Origin: Tethya wilhelma
Taxonomy: Eukaryota > Porifera > Demospongiae > Tethyida > Tethyidae
Assembly: GCA_964030475.1 (NCBI GenBank)
Contig: CAXIPT010000002.1
Coordinates: 13,149,267 to 13,213,266, forward strand
DNA: 64,000 bases
Reading direction: 5' to 3'
Numbering within the stretch: position 1 is the stretch's first letter; the number at the start of each line of letters is the position of its first letter. Position numbers and translations under genes: made by a program. The notes below the pieces were generated by a model. That model was not told where the DNA came from. It worked only from the letters and a program-made list of their open reading frames with translations, and made no database searches. Below, in pieces: positions 55,301 through 64,000 of this stretch.

Positions 55301-56741
55301 GGGTGCCTAGTCTCACACACCTGACCACCGAGGAAGAAGGGGCCATAGTTGCCATAGCCCCAGTGCATGCGATAGCCTCCTATTTCCACCATGGATCCCA
55401 CTGGACCACTGCTGGGCTCAATGGCATGAATCTGTACAGTAGAGGGACCAAATAACAGGGGGTTAAAAGATATACATGAAACAGTTTAAAACTATATATC
55501 AATAGATCTCTTGCAATTGATGTCAACACAAGCGGAAGCATTTTGAAGTCATACTAAAGTCCACCTGGTTTGAGAATGTCACCAGAAGTGAATTAATGAG
55601 ATTCACAACCATACTTTCTATAGCTAACTTTTGATCGGTAAGGCGTAGGAAGCTGAAAAGGCAACCAAAAGGACGGGGAGATCGAGCGCTTTCCAATGCT
55701 GCTTGAACTTTTGAAATCAGTTGGATATTTAGAAAGTTATTCAAGTTTTTCTCCCGGCATTCTCAAACCAGATGGACTTTAGAGTTAGTTATTTTTTAGC
55801 CATATGGAAGTAAATGACTACTTCCCATTTCTCCTATTACTCTGTACATTTTTGCCATAGGGAAGTGACTATTATACGTGATTGCAAGAGCTCTATAATA
55901 CCGAGATAGATACACCTACTAACAGTTTAGTACCAGCAAACATAATCATTCAAACTATAACCCCCAACAGCAGCAGACCAAGCATGAAGTTGTTACCTGT
56001 GGGGTGTAGTTCCAGTCATAGTAAAACCCTTGTGCTTCGTTTCTGCTCACAAAAGATTCACCTCCACTGATTATTATTCTCGCTTGAAGTCGTGGTACAG
56101 GGCCTTGGCCTTCAGTGGCATTGGGATAGGGACTAGTCACACAAAAGAGACGGTGAGAGGAGACCGTGTAGCTGAATGGAGAATGGAGGTCAAACAACAT
56201 TGATAAGTCAAGCTTTGCTCTGTACAGAAAGTCAGTCAATGGATACAGGTATTGGTTGTACACACGTAAAACCTAATTTTGAATTTTGCACATGAGTATA
56301 TTAAAAATTATTTTTAAAACACTATCATGTAAGGTTGAACCTTACGTTTCAACGGTACAAGGTAGGTCTCCAATGAAGACCAGGTTCACAGAGGAGTAGG
56401 CATCAGTCAGAAATCCACTCCCAAAAACAGTCAGTCTAGTGCCACCAGCCAGGCTCCCTCTTCTGGGACTAACATAGGTAATCCTCACTGCAAAACAAAC
56501 AAACAAAAAAAAATATTCGTACATTAAAAAAAAAAAAGCACAAAAGTAGACCAAACTCCATGGTAGTTTTGCTAGCCCAACCAGCTAATATACCACTATG
56601 ATTCTTTATACTGTTTAAGTGTTTTCAAGTATGTACTTGGAAACACATACCTGAAGATGAGCGTCCAACCAGGCACTGTGACAGTAAAGCCAATGACAGA
56701 AACAACCGCCAAAATGTGGCTGGTCTGACGGAGAGAACCAT
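52306..56741 (-). CDS. PKHD1L1: PKHD1L1-like N-terminal part: signal peptide, IPT/TIG domains, first half of PA14; 8 exons
   Basis: Exons in gene order: 56651-56741, 56346-56487, 55997-56219, 55107-55431, 54465-54589, 53827-53947, 53626-53767 and 52306-52446; GT/AG borders and phases agree throughout. I chose the ATG at 56741 because it yields a good signal peptide (LFLSLALLSQCLVG) and phase 1 into the next exon; the more upstream frame at 56848 does neither. Modules: TIG (ITYVSPRRGSLAGGTRLTVF) in exon 2, a TIG-like region in exons 3-4, TIG (VKPQLGSIKGGTLLTITG) in exon 5, and PA14 in exons 7-8 (GSRGVNVRRYNN; NNYGERMTAFFCPHESGTHT, FFVANDDNAALFI). This is the N-terminal order of vertebrate PKHD1L1. 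The last exon ends in phase 2 mid-PA14; no partner exon is found before 10829. Likely membrane-anchored or extracellular. Confidence 0.8.
52577..53597. mobile_element. Inverted-repeat element filling intron 7
   Basis: The left end near 52584 reads CAGTCTACACTAAGACCCC. The right end near 53570-53590 is its reverse complement (GGGGGTCTTAGTGTAGACTG). About 1 kb lies between, with one unrecognised 96-aa plus-strand open frame (52786-53073). The intron it occupies runs 52447-53625. Confidence 0.6.
55555..55781. mobile_element. Intronic MITE-like element, about 225 bp
   Basis: The inverted ends AAAGTCCACCTGGTTTGAGA and, reversed, AAAGTCCATCTGGTTTGAGA lie in the intron 55432-55996. TA on each side fits a TA target duplication. 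No coding capacity. Confidence 0.7.
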
Positions 56742-57068
56742 GCTTGAAAGGCTCTCAAACAGTGTTGTGAAGAAATGGTGTCTTCGTTTAGTGACCAGTC
56801 AGGCAGTATCACATGAGCCGTGACCGTACAGACGTATCGGACAGCCATGAATCAGCTTTTGGCCAACTTTGAATTTCTTTGTCCAACTCTACACATCACA
56901 GGAAAGCAATTTTGATTATGCAACTCAACCCTCGCGCCCAGCCCCACCCACTTTTACGCATGACGTCGAACGTGGTCACATGATATGAGTTGACTGCTGT
57001 TCTAAAGTAAAGTTGTTTTTGAAGCCTAACTTCTTGTATTCCTTAATATCTATATCTTCAAACACAAA
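56742..57068. promoter_or_regulatory. Shared divergent promoter region, PKHD1L1-like / COMMD4
   Basis: Only 327 bp separate the two start codons. The central part is GC-richer than its surroundings and has a GCCCCACCC box at 56941-56949, a CRE-like TGACGTCG at 56961-56968 and a GGTCACATGA motif at 56974-56983. It presumably contains both transcription starts; the motif assignments are pattern matches only. Confidence 0.55.
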
Positions 57069-58319
57069 ATGGTGAGTTATGCTGTGATTTATAGGTTTTT
57101 TATCTCTGTAAAGCACTGTGTTAAGTAGGAGGGTTGAAATAGAGTAAACTTTCTATTTAAAGAGCACCTGTTGGGTGTTGTATTTTTGCAGAAATTTCGA
57201 TTCTGTGGAGATTTAGACTGCCCTGACTGGATTCTAGCAGAAATTAGTATCCTTTCAAAACTAGTAAGTCATTGTTGTCACTCGCCCAGTAGTAAAATTT
57301 GTGTAAATCTTGCCATCATTACAACACCCGGCCTAGACTTCTGTCAAAATGAAGCTACTCTGTGCCCAAGTGGCCAAGGATATTCTTGGTGATGGGATTG
57401 ATGTAAGTTTCAATCATTAAACTGTATGTCTGTACATCTGTACACACATAGGATTGACTGTATAGTACAAATCACATACAAATGTCAAATAAGTACTAGT
57501 TTCCATTATATGCAGTATGCCAAAGTGACCAAGCTAACATCTGATGCGAAGTTTGAAGAGAGTGACATCAAGGCCTCCATTGCTGCCATCTCCTTTATCC
57601 TCTCGAGTGCTGCAAAACATTCTGTTGATGGTCAGTCATTGGACAATGAGCTACAGCAACTTGGTCTACCTAAAGGTTAGTTTCAGACTCCACTTTATCA
57701 CTCACTATTAGTGAATGTATACCTACTACTACCTTTTTTTGTTTGTTTGTTTGTTTGTTGTTGTTGTTTTTGACATCATTCTTGATTTCCTCCTCAGAGC
57801 ATTCTACGTCTTTGTGTAAAGTGTACTCTGATAATGTCACCAAGTTTCAGAAAGTGTTCAGTGAAAGAAGTCTTAGAGGTAACTTACTCTTAACTTTATA
57901 GTTGCTTGATCGTTGCCTGAACAGTGTCAAAGTTTTATTCTACTGCACACGTACTCCTCTCTCTTCTCCAGTGTCTACCTTGCAGTCTGTTGAATGGAGA
58001 GTGGACTACCTTCTTGGTTCAAGTGCATTACAAGTAAGTCTCTCTATTCTCTTTGGTGTATGGGTTCACACTCATCCTGTGTACCTCTCTGTGACTATCA
58101 GGATATTGGAGAGCCGTGTGTTCAACTTAGAGTTCACAAAACAGACCCAGTAACCACTGAGACTAAACCCATCACCATGTCAATATCAGGCGACAAATTC
58201 AGATTACTGCTAAGAGGTACGTACTCACTTGTTTCATAGCAATTGTATTTGTATTTTAGGAGTTTCTTGTTCTTTCAGACCTCAAACAAGTTCACACAAT
58301 GATGGAGAATTTAGGCTGA
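57069..58319 (+). CDS. COMMD4: COMM domain-containing protein 4, 199 aa, 8 exons
   Basis: Exons: 57069-57071 (the start codon alone), 57192-57263, 57337-57402, 57516-57675, 57798-57878, 57972-58033, 58102-58216 and 58279-58319. All borders are GT/AG and the phases add up to 200 codons including TGA. The product begins [20 protein letters not shown], the diagnostic COMMD4 start, with the alpha-helical N domain ([13 protein letters not shown]) and then the C-terminal COMM domain ([15 protein letters not shown] to TMMENLG). At 199 aa it equals the vertebrate protein. COMMD4 is a subunit of the COMMD ring of the Commander complex in endosomal cargo recycling and has been linked to NF-kB control. 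An AATAAA is at 58517-58522. Annotation is secure. Confidence 0.96.
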
Positions 58320-58516
58320 AGCTAAAACATTCAGAGTGTAGACAATGTTTATTTTAGTCATACTGATTTTGTTGTGTGTGAGTGTATACTGTCTAATGTT
58401 TGCAAACAAGTTTTGAAGCCAGTCACAATGTCTCTGTACAGCAGGTGTGCATGTGCATGGGTAATACTGTGTATGAGATTACTGTATAGGTACAAGCAGA
58501 ATCATACATACTCATA

Positions 58517-58522
58517 AATAAA
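58517..58522 (+). terminator. Poly(A) signal AATAAA for COMMD4
   Basis: Canonical hexamer about 200 bases after the COMMD4 stop and 140 bases before the next start codon. Confidence 0.6.
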
Positions 58523-58660
58523 AGAATGTCCCCCCTACTGCTACTTCACTTATGAATCTGGTAATGTATGTATAGTACTACCATAGTAGGAACCAGATTA
58601 CCAGTACTGTAAAATTTTGAGTCTAGCTGATATAGGTCGACCAGAACAATATTGTATGGT

Positions 58661-61600
58661 ATGGAGTACGGTTCAAAACAGACTAGCTACAGTAAGCTGG
58701 TCATTCTTGGCATTCTTTTGAGTGTAGTGAACTCAGAGAAGACAATCACTATCGTTGCAAATGACCCAGCTACTGAGTATGCTCTTGTTGACTATCTCTG
58801 TGGAGATCAAAATTGGCAAATTACCAACCAGACAACCATTGCCCTTGATCCAACTGTAAAGCATGTGATCCCCCAAAGAGAGCAACTGTGTGTTGTACAC
58901 AATAAACAGGACCTCATTCTACAAAGTTCAAGCCAGAGTGAACAAGCAGTTGTAAGCTGTGCCAATGGAGAAACCATGATGACACATACTGGATTTCGTT
59001 TTGTGAACCTCATCAATCTCACTATCAGAAATGTACGATTTGAGAACTGTGGTGGAATCATCAACGATACGACTCTAGCTCCATCGGGCACCTCACCAGA
59101 GAATGCAATCCAAAACAAACAACAAGCAGTCTTGGTACTGAGCACCTGTACAAATGTAAACATTGTGAATGTCACCATCAGTGTCTATCATGGTTATGCT
59201 GTGTTTGCTGTCAACTTGTTTGGAGATATCCAAATCCAGAGAATGACAGTCACAGACAGTATATCTGCTGTACGTCAAATGACTTCTTCCGACAGAAATG
59301 ATCTTCTTGAGTCTGGAAGTGGAGCAATCTTTCATTTTAACGATGACAACGACAATGCTAACCAGATCAGTAGAGTTTACATCAAAGACTCTACCACTTT
59401 CACCAATAACTATAACATTTACCCACAGTATTTACTGGAGAGTCTGCAGGCAACAAGAGTTCAAAACCAACCAAGGGATTTTCCAATATCTGGAGCAGGA
59501 GGACTTTCTTTCCATTTGGAACAGCAACAGTTTAGAGTTCAAGTGTTTGTAGAGGACACAGAGTTTAGCAACAATGGAGGTTCAACATCAGGTGGAGCTC
59601 TTATGTACTCACATAACACGATCAACAATGCCGATATCAGTTTCAGAAGATGCATATTCACAAACAATACTGTGGATGGAACATTCTCTGACTACTTTGG
59701 TGGTGGTGGGTTACAACTATTCTTCATTTTTTCCTACCTTGATCTACCAATGGTAATGTCAACTGTCGGGATGATGCCGGCTAACATTAGCATTGAAAAT
59801 TCAAGTTTCTTATCCCATTCTGGTAGTCTGGGGGCAGCAGTTTCAGTGTACAATGAAGCACAAAATGTGAAACCAATCAAGATCAAGTTTTCTCGGTTAC
59901 GATTTATTGACAATGAAGCAACAGAGGATGGAGATTGCATCTTGGTTCGAAATGAACGTTCAGCTTATTACAGGGAGCAGCCACTCAATATACTCTTGGA
60001 GAGCATTGAAGTCGTACACAATGGAAAAAACAGTATTACTGATGCCTCATCAGCATTAAGTTTTATAGGAGTTCCTTTTGTCACAATCACAGGTAGTGAG
60101 AGCTCTCCAGGGACCATCTCCAATGGTGAAAATAGAGCATTAAGAGCATACAACACAAATGTCTTCCTCTCAGGAACACTATCATTTTCACAAAATGCTG
60201 CTGCCCATGGAGGAGCTATAGCTCTTAGAGCAAATTCTCATCTGTTTTTTGTAGAACCAGCAAATATTCTATTTTTGAACAATACTGCAACAATCTCAGG
60301 TGGAGCGATTCATTCAGATTTTATAAGTGGTATACAGTGTGTCCTTCAGTTCATCACTCCAGGCAACAACTACAGTAACACTACGGACACAATACAAAGT
60401 GTTTCAAAACTGAAAGACTTGAACTTTAATATTCAGTTTGTCGACAATACAGCAATGGATGGCAACTCTGTTTATGCTCAACCACTGTACTACTGCTCAT
60501 GGTATTCAGAATCTGTCGTCCAAATATCCAGTAATCTGGTAGACAGTGTATATGAAGAGCTGTTTCATTTCACAGTTGACGGCAAAGCTATGCAGCATAC
60601 AAGTGAAATGAGAAGTTATCCTAACATACCGTGTTTTTGTCACAATGAGACATCACTATCTAGATTTTGTGACTCAAATTCTAACCAAATCACAGTTGAT
60701 ACATACCCAGGAAAATCATTCACAGTGCACATGATAGCTGTCGACAGTCAATATCGATCCCTTCGAACACTAATACAAACTCAAGTATCAGAAACAAGTG
60801 GAGAGTTTGTATCATTTCAGAAAGGATCGCAACAACAAATCTTGATTAATGAAGTGTTAGGCAGAGAGTGCTCCAAACTAGAGTACACTCTTTATAGTAG
60901 TGACAACAGAACAGTTAAGCTAAACATTGGTATACCAAGTACTGGATCCCAAACAATTCAAGTGGAGATCAACTTACAAACATGTCCACTCGGATTCAAG
61001 GTGAACCAAGGAGGCAATTCATGTGAATGTGTTCAAGTTTTCTCTGAGAAGAAGATTAAATGTGATATTGAAACAAGTACCTTTAATAAGATTGAAACGG
61101 TTTGGATTGGGCCAACTGACTATACAGACCCACCAGCTCCAGCATACACCACTAGATGTCCAGAAGGGTACTGCAAGCAAGAAACAACTGTTCGACTCAA
61201 CGAAACCAACAGCATATCACAAGCTGATAGATGCCAAGGACATAGAACTGGGGAAGTCTGTGGCAAGTGTATTGCAGGATATAGCATGAGGTTTGGAACA
61301 AATAAATGCTATGCCAATTGCTTTAATTATTACCTTTTCACAATTCCTATCTACATACTTGCTGGGATACTGTTGGTATTCCTTCTGTTTCTATTGAAGA
61401 TCTCTACTGCTTCAGGAACTTTGATCGTGGTGCTTTACTATGCACAACTTGTTAGCATTAACCTGGGACTGCTGATTCAAACGGATGAAACACGATTTGC
61501 ATACATCTTTATATCATTGCTAAACCTTGAACTTGGATTTCCACTCTGCTTCTATGAAGGAATGACTTTCATTGGAAAGCAATGGCTACAGTATGTCTTT

Positions 61601-62557
61601 CCAGTTTACTTGTGGCTTCTTGTGGCTCTTTTGACAATCCTGAGTCGATTTTCAACACGTCTATCTAACTTGATAGGCTCTGAATGCATAAAGGTGTTTG
61701 TAACACTCATGTACCTTTCTTATACCAAAATACTACGTACTGCCTTTAGTGTACTTGTGCCAACATATGTTAGGACCGATGAACAATCGTATAGTGTATG
61801 GTTCTTTGATGGTACAGAAAAGTTTCTATCTGGAAATCATCTCTACCTTGCGATTGTATCCATAGCATTCCTCGTCTTTATCATTGCTCCTTACAAAATC
61901 TTTCTGTTCAGTGCACAGTGGTTACTCAGAAGCTCTTGGGTCAGTACAAGGTTTAAACCACTGATAGATGCCAGCCTTGCTCCTTTCAAAGATCGCTATC
62001 GTTTTTGGTTTGGACTTCGCCTGATTATCATTGCTGTATTGGTTATAGTTGCAATCTTTTTCACTCCAAGCTACCCTGACGTCGTAACGTATGTGCATCT
62101 TGTCATTATACTATTCCTAACCGTAACACAAGCCTACATCAAACCGTACAAATCCAAAGTTGTTAATATTCTCGACATATTCTTTCTTGTGAATTACTGT
62201 CTGTTTTTAATCGGATGTCTTTTTGTATTTTCTGGAGTTTTTGGGTCTACAATTGATGACCTCATACCGTACATTGCAGCTGTGGAGCTGATTGCAATAG
62301 GAACTACTTTTATTGTATTTGTTGGAGTTATTATCTACCACATTGCGAAGAGAGTTAAAGGTAGTGAAAAGATGTCATTTGAGCTTCATTCCAGTGACAA
62401 AGCAGTAAACAAGACAAGCAAAGACAAGTCTAAAGAGAGTGAGTCTGCAACGCAATATGGTAGAGAGTCAATTCAAAATCTACGAGACCAGAATGTCACC
62501 TCTTTCAATGAGATGGATAAGCTCAGGGAACCATTGTTAGATGATGATGAATACTGA
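58661..62557 (+). CDS. Beta-helix ectodomain, multi-TM (TRP-like) receptor-type membrane protein, 1298 aa
   Basis: Single exon; the first in-frame ATG is 58661, followed by a signal peptide (LVILGILLSVVNS) cleaved near residue 26. The ectodomain differs from the 11-42 kb members but keeps the plan: RNVRFENCGGI, rungs such as GGALMYSHN, GGGLQLFF, GGAIALRAN and GGAIHSDF. The juxtamembrane Cys module has IPCFCHNETSLSRFC, CPLGFKVNQGGNSCEC and VCGKCIAGYSMRFGTNKC near residue 866. Nine or so membrane segments span about 890-1230 with LLNLELGFPLCFYEGM, VTLMYLSYTKILRT and YRFWFGLRLIIIAV. The tail, residues 1231-1298, is Lys/Ser-rich, then acidic, ending LLDDDEY. AATAAA lies at 62705-62710. Function unknown. 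Confidence 0.87.
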   Translation: MEYGSKQTSYSKLVILGILLSVVNSEKTITIVANDPATEYALVDYLCGDQNWQITNQTTIALDPTVKHVIPQREQLCVVHNKQDLILQSSSQSEQAVVSCANGETMMTHTGFRFVNLINLTIRNVRFENCGGIINDTTLAPSGTSPENAIQNKQQAVLVLSTCTNVNIVNVTISVYHGYAVFAVNLFGDIQIQRMTVTDSISAVRQMTSSDRNDLLESGSGAIFHFNDDNDNANQISRVYIKDSTTFTNNYNIYPQYLLESLQATRVQNQPRDFPISGAGGLSFHLEQQQFRVQVFVEDTEFSNNGGSTSGGALMYSHNTINNADISFRRCIFTNNTVDGTFSDYFGGGGLQLFFIFSYLDLPMVMSTVGMMPANISIENSSFLSHSGSLGAAVSVYNEAQNVKPIKIKFSRLRFIDNEATEDGDCILVRNERSAYYREQPLNILLESIEVVHNGKNSITDASSALSFIGVPFVTITGSESSPGTISNGENRALRAYNTNVFLSGTLSFSQNAAAHGGAIALRANSHLFFVEPANILFLNNTATISGGAIHSDFISGIQCVLQFITPGNNYSNTTDTIQSVSKLKDLNFNIQFVDNTAMDGNSVYAQPLYYCSWYSESVVQISSNLVDSVYEELFHFTVDGKAMQHTSEMRSYPNIPCFCHNETSLSRFCDSNSNQITVDTYPGKSFTVHMIAVDSQYRSLRTLIQTQVSETSGEFVSFQKGSQQQILINEVLGRECSKLEYTLYSSDNRTVKLNIGIPSTGSQTIQVEINLQTCPLGFKVNQGGNSCECVQVFSEKKIKCDIETSTFNKIETVWIGPTDYTDPPAPAYTTRCPEGYCKQETTVRLNETNSISQADRCQGHRTGEVCGKCIAGYSMRFGTNKCYANCFNYYLFTIPIYILAGILLVFLLFLLKISTASGTLIVVLYYAQLVSINLGLLIQTDETRFAYIFISLLNLELGFPLCFYEGMTFIGKQWLQYVFPVYLWLLVALLTILSRFSTRLSNLIGSECIKVFVTLMYLSYTKILRTAFSVLVPTYVRTDEQSYSVWFFDGTEKFLSGNHLYLAIVSIAFLVFIIAPYKIFLFSAQWLLRSSWVSTRFKPLIDASLAPFKDRYRFWFGLRLIIIAVLVIVAIFFTPSYPDVVTYVHLVIILFLTVTQAYIKPYKSKVVNILDIFFLVNYCLFLIGCLFVFSGVFGSTIDDLIPYIAAVELIAIGTTFIVFVGVIIYHIAKRVKGSEKMSFELHSSDKAVNKTSKDKSKESESATQYGRESIQNLRDQNVTSFNEMDKLREPLLDDDEY

Positions 62558-62704
62558 AGGAATTGATTATACAATTAATCTTTCTAACACAGCATATTAA
62601 TAATATAATTATTGAGCTTAGTCTATAGTTGAGTTATTAACCTTAAATTTGTATTATATGCTAATAATATAATTGAGTTTGTTTTTTAAAAATAATTTTA
62701 ACCC

Positions 62705-62710
62705 AATAAA
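62705..62710 (+). terminator. Poly(A) signal AATAAA for the 58661-62557 gene
   Basis: Canonical hexamer 148 bases after the stop codon and 155 bases before the next gene start. Confidence 0.6.
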
Positions 62711-62864
62711 AGATGCGAAGTATATTCATTGTAATCACAAGGTCCAAGCATGCATGCCTGAATGGGATATCTCTATGAATAATTATCCATGAATACACCT
62801 CCCTTTTTGAGGTCACAAACAACTGATAGCATGAATACAAGACTCATACTGTACAGAGGAAAAG

Positions 62865-64000
62865 ATGAGAGCTGTATCAGTCAGTTTGTTTCTTTGTTAC
62901 AGTCTAGTCTATCTACTGACAGCTCACAAGGTTGAGGCTGTTGAGAATATCATATCTGTTCCAAACCAGTTTGGAAATCTCAGTGACTATCTCTGTGGAG
63001 CACTTGCATCAACCATTGAGAATGGAGTGACCATACAACTTGATACCAATGTAAGACATGTGGTGTCTGGAACATACTGTACTTTGCAAGGAAAAGAATC
63101 CATTACAATTCAAGGCTCGGGAAACAGACAAGCTGTAATTCAATGTGACAATGACGATTACACGCATATTGGCTTCAGTTTTGTTGAAATTAGAAACTTA
63201 ACCATGAGAAATGTAAGATTTGAAAACTGTGGAGGACTCACACAAGACCCAAATGCAATAGCCCCCGTGAGTACTTCACCGATAAGGAGAGCAATTGACA
63301 ACAACCAGCACGCAGTAATGTTTATTGCACGCTGTACACATGTCACTATAGAAAAGGTCACCTTCAACAACTATCGTGGATATGCTGTGTACGGAATAAA
63401 CCTGCTTGGAACTAATAGGATTCAGCAGGTAACAGTTACCAACAGTTTTGCCTACATAAATGAAATGACATCATCAAGTGGCCAAGAACTAACGTACTCT
63501 GGAAGTGGACTTTTCTTTCATTTCAGTGATAGAATGTCACTACCAGTGAATCAAAATAGTTTTGTTACAATTACAAATTCCACTATGAAAAATAACTTTA
63601 ACATCTACCCAGAATTCTACATTCGCACTCTTCTGGAAAATCGACTACAAAATCAGCCAGATAACTTTCCACTGCATGGATGCGGTGGACTAACTGTACA
63701 CTTTGAACAGAGAAACCGTAGAGTCATGGTTTTAGTGGAGGACACACAGTTTGAAAACAATGGAGGATCAGCTGGAGGAGGTAGCCAGATTGTTTGGCGA
63801 GACACTATCGATAATTCCGATCTACTTTTTAATAACTGTACATTCACAAACAATAGAGTAGTGAAAGATTATAGTGACTTCTTTATTGGTAGTGGCCTTC
63901 AATTTTACTTCATTTTTGACTTTTCTCAGCTTCCTCAAGTCAGAGAAGGAGTAGGATCCACAAAAGCAATGATTCGAGTAGAGAATTCCACTTTTCGTAA
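62865..64000 (+). CDS. Beta-helix receptor-type gene, N-terminal part, tandem paralog of 58661-62557, cut by window edge
   Basis: The ATG at 62865 opens MRAVSVSLFLCYSLVYLLTA, a clear signal peptide; an ATG at 62831 is in another frame. The frame stays open for 378 codons to the window end. Position by position it follows its upstream neighbour: DYLCG, HIGFSFVEIRNLTMRNVRFE, NFNIYPEFY, QNQPDNFPLHGCGGLTVHFE, VEDTQFENNGGSAGGG. These are the first beta-helix rungs. The Cys module and membrane segments are expected beyond base 64000. The 307-bp gap and same orientation point to tandem duplication. Function unknown. Confidence 0.82.
   Translation, partial: MRAVSVSLFLCYSLVYLLTAHKVEAVENIISVPNQFGNLSDYLCGALASTIENGVTIQLDTNVRHVVSGTYCTLQGKESITIQGSGNRQAVIQCDNDDYTHIGFSFVEIRNLTMRNVRFENCGGLTQDPNAIAPVSTSPIRRAIDNNQHAVMFIARCTHVTIEKVTFNNYRGYAVYGINLLGTNRIQQVTVTNSFAYINEMTSSSGQELTYSGSGLFFHFSDRMSLPVNQNSFVTITNSTMKNNFNIYPEFYIRTLLENRLQNQPDNFPLHGCGGLTVHFEQRNRRVMVLVEDTQFENNGGSAGGGSQIVWRDTIDNSDLLFNNCTFTNNRVVKDYSDFFIGSGLQFYFIFDFSQLPQVREGVGSTKAMIRVENSTFR

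Noticed and set aside
56651..56848. Alternative start of the PKHD1L1-like protein at 56848
   Set aside because: This frame lacks a signal peptide and does not match the phase of exon 56346-56487; the ATG at 56741 satisfies both.

Overview
The window reads as animal nuclear DNA: AT-rich, with spliced genes whose short introns have GT/AG ends, an animal-type COMMD4 gene, and an IPT/TIG-PA14-LamG ectodomain gene of the fibrocystin-L (PKHD1L1) type. Large single-exon families of beta-helix plus multi-TM proteins beside compact intron-rich genes suggest an early-branching metazoan, most likely a demosponge. The organism assignment is inference; no sequence search was run.

Layout. (1) 1-10829, minus strand: fourteen exons, every junction phase-checked, of a PKHD1L1-like protein made of IPT/TIG, LamG-like and cupredoxin modules; the gene runs off the left edge. 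Inside it, about 1.9 kb carrying a cupredoxin exon pair is tandemly duplicated. (2) 11.3-24.2 kb, minus strand: two intact single-exon genes and one broken copy of a family with a signal peptide, a right-handed beta-helix ectodomain, a Cys-rich juxtamembrane segment and 9-10 C-terminal membrane segments. (3) 24.5-42 kb: mostly plus strand, the same fold from a second subfamily: a copy truncated after its beta-helix repeats (27.2-29.3 kb), a full-length 1742-aa gene (32.4-37.7 kb) and a membrane-domain-only fragment (40.7-41.8 kb), embedded in duplicated flanking blocks and TTAA-flanked insertions. (4) 42-52.2 kb: gene-poor, with a foldback element and a ~195-bp satellite array invaded by three terminal-inverted-repeat elements. 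(5) 52306-56741, minus strand: eight exons encoding the N-terminus of a PKHD1L1-like protein (signal peptide, TIG, half of a PA14 domain). (6) 57069-58319, plus strand: COMMD4 in eight exons, divergent from the PKHD1L1-like gene over a 327-bp shared promoter. (7) 58661-64000, plus strand: two more tandem beta-helix/multi-TM genes, the second cut by the window edge.

The two PKHD1L1-like blocks have the domain order expected of one gene, but the PA14 domain is only half present and the exon phases at the facing ends do not match. Either a 41-kb stretch holding the receptor cluster sits inside, or has replaced part of, the gene, or the assembly joins two loci. There is an ambiguous base beside a CA repeat at exactly this edge.

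The main candidate for something undescribed is the receptor-like family itself: glycosylation-rich beta-helix ectodomains of variable repeat number on a conserved multi-TM, TRP-like C-terminal domain, present as intact, truncated, tail-only and decaying copies in one cluster. A role in recognition or adhesion is inference only.
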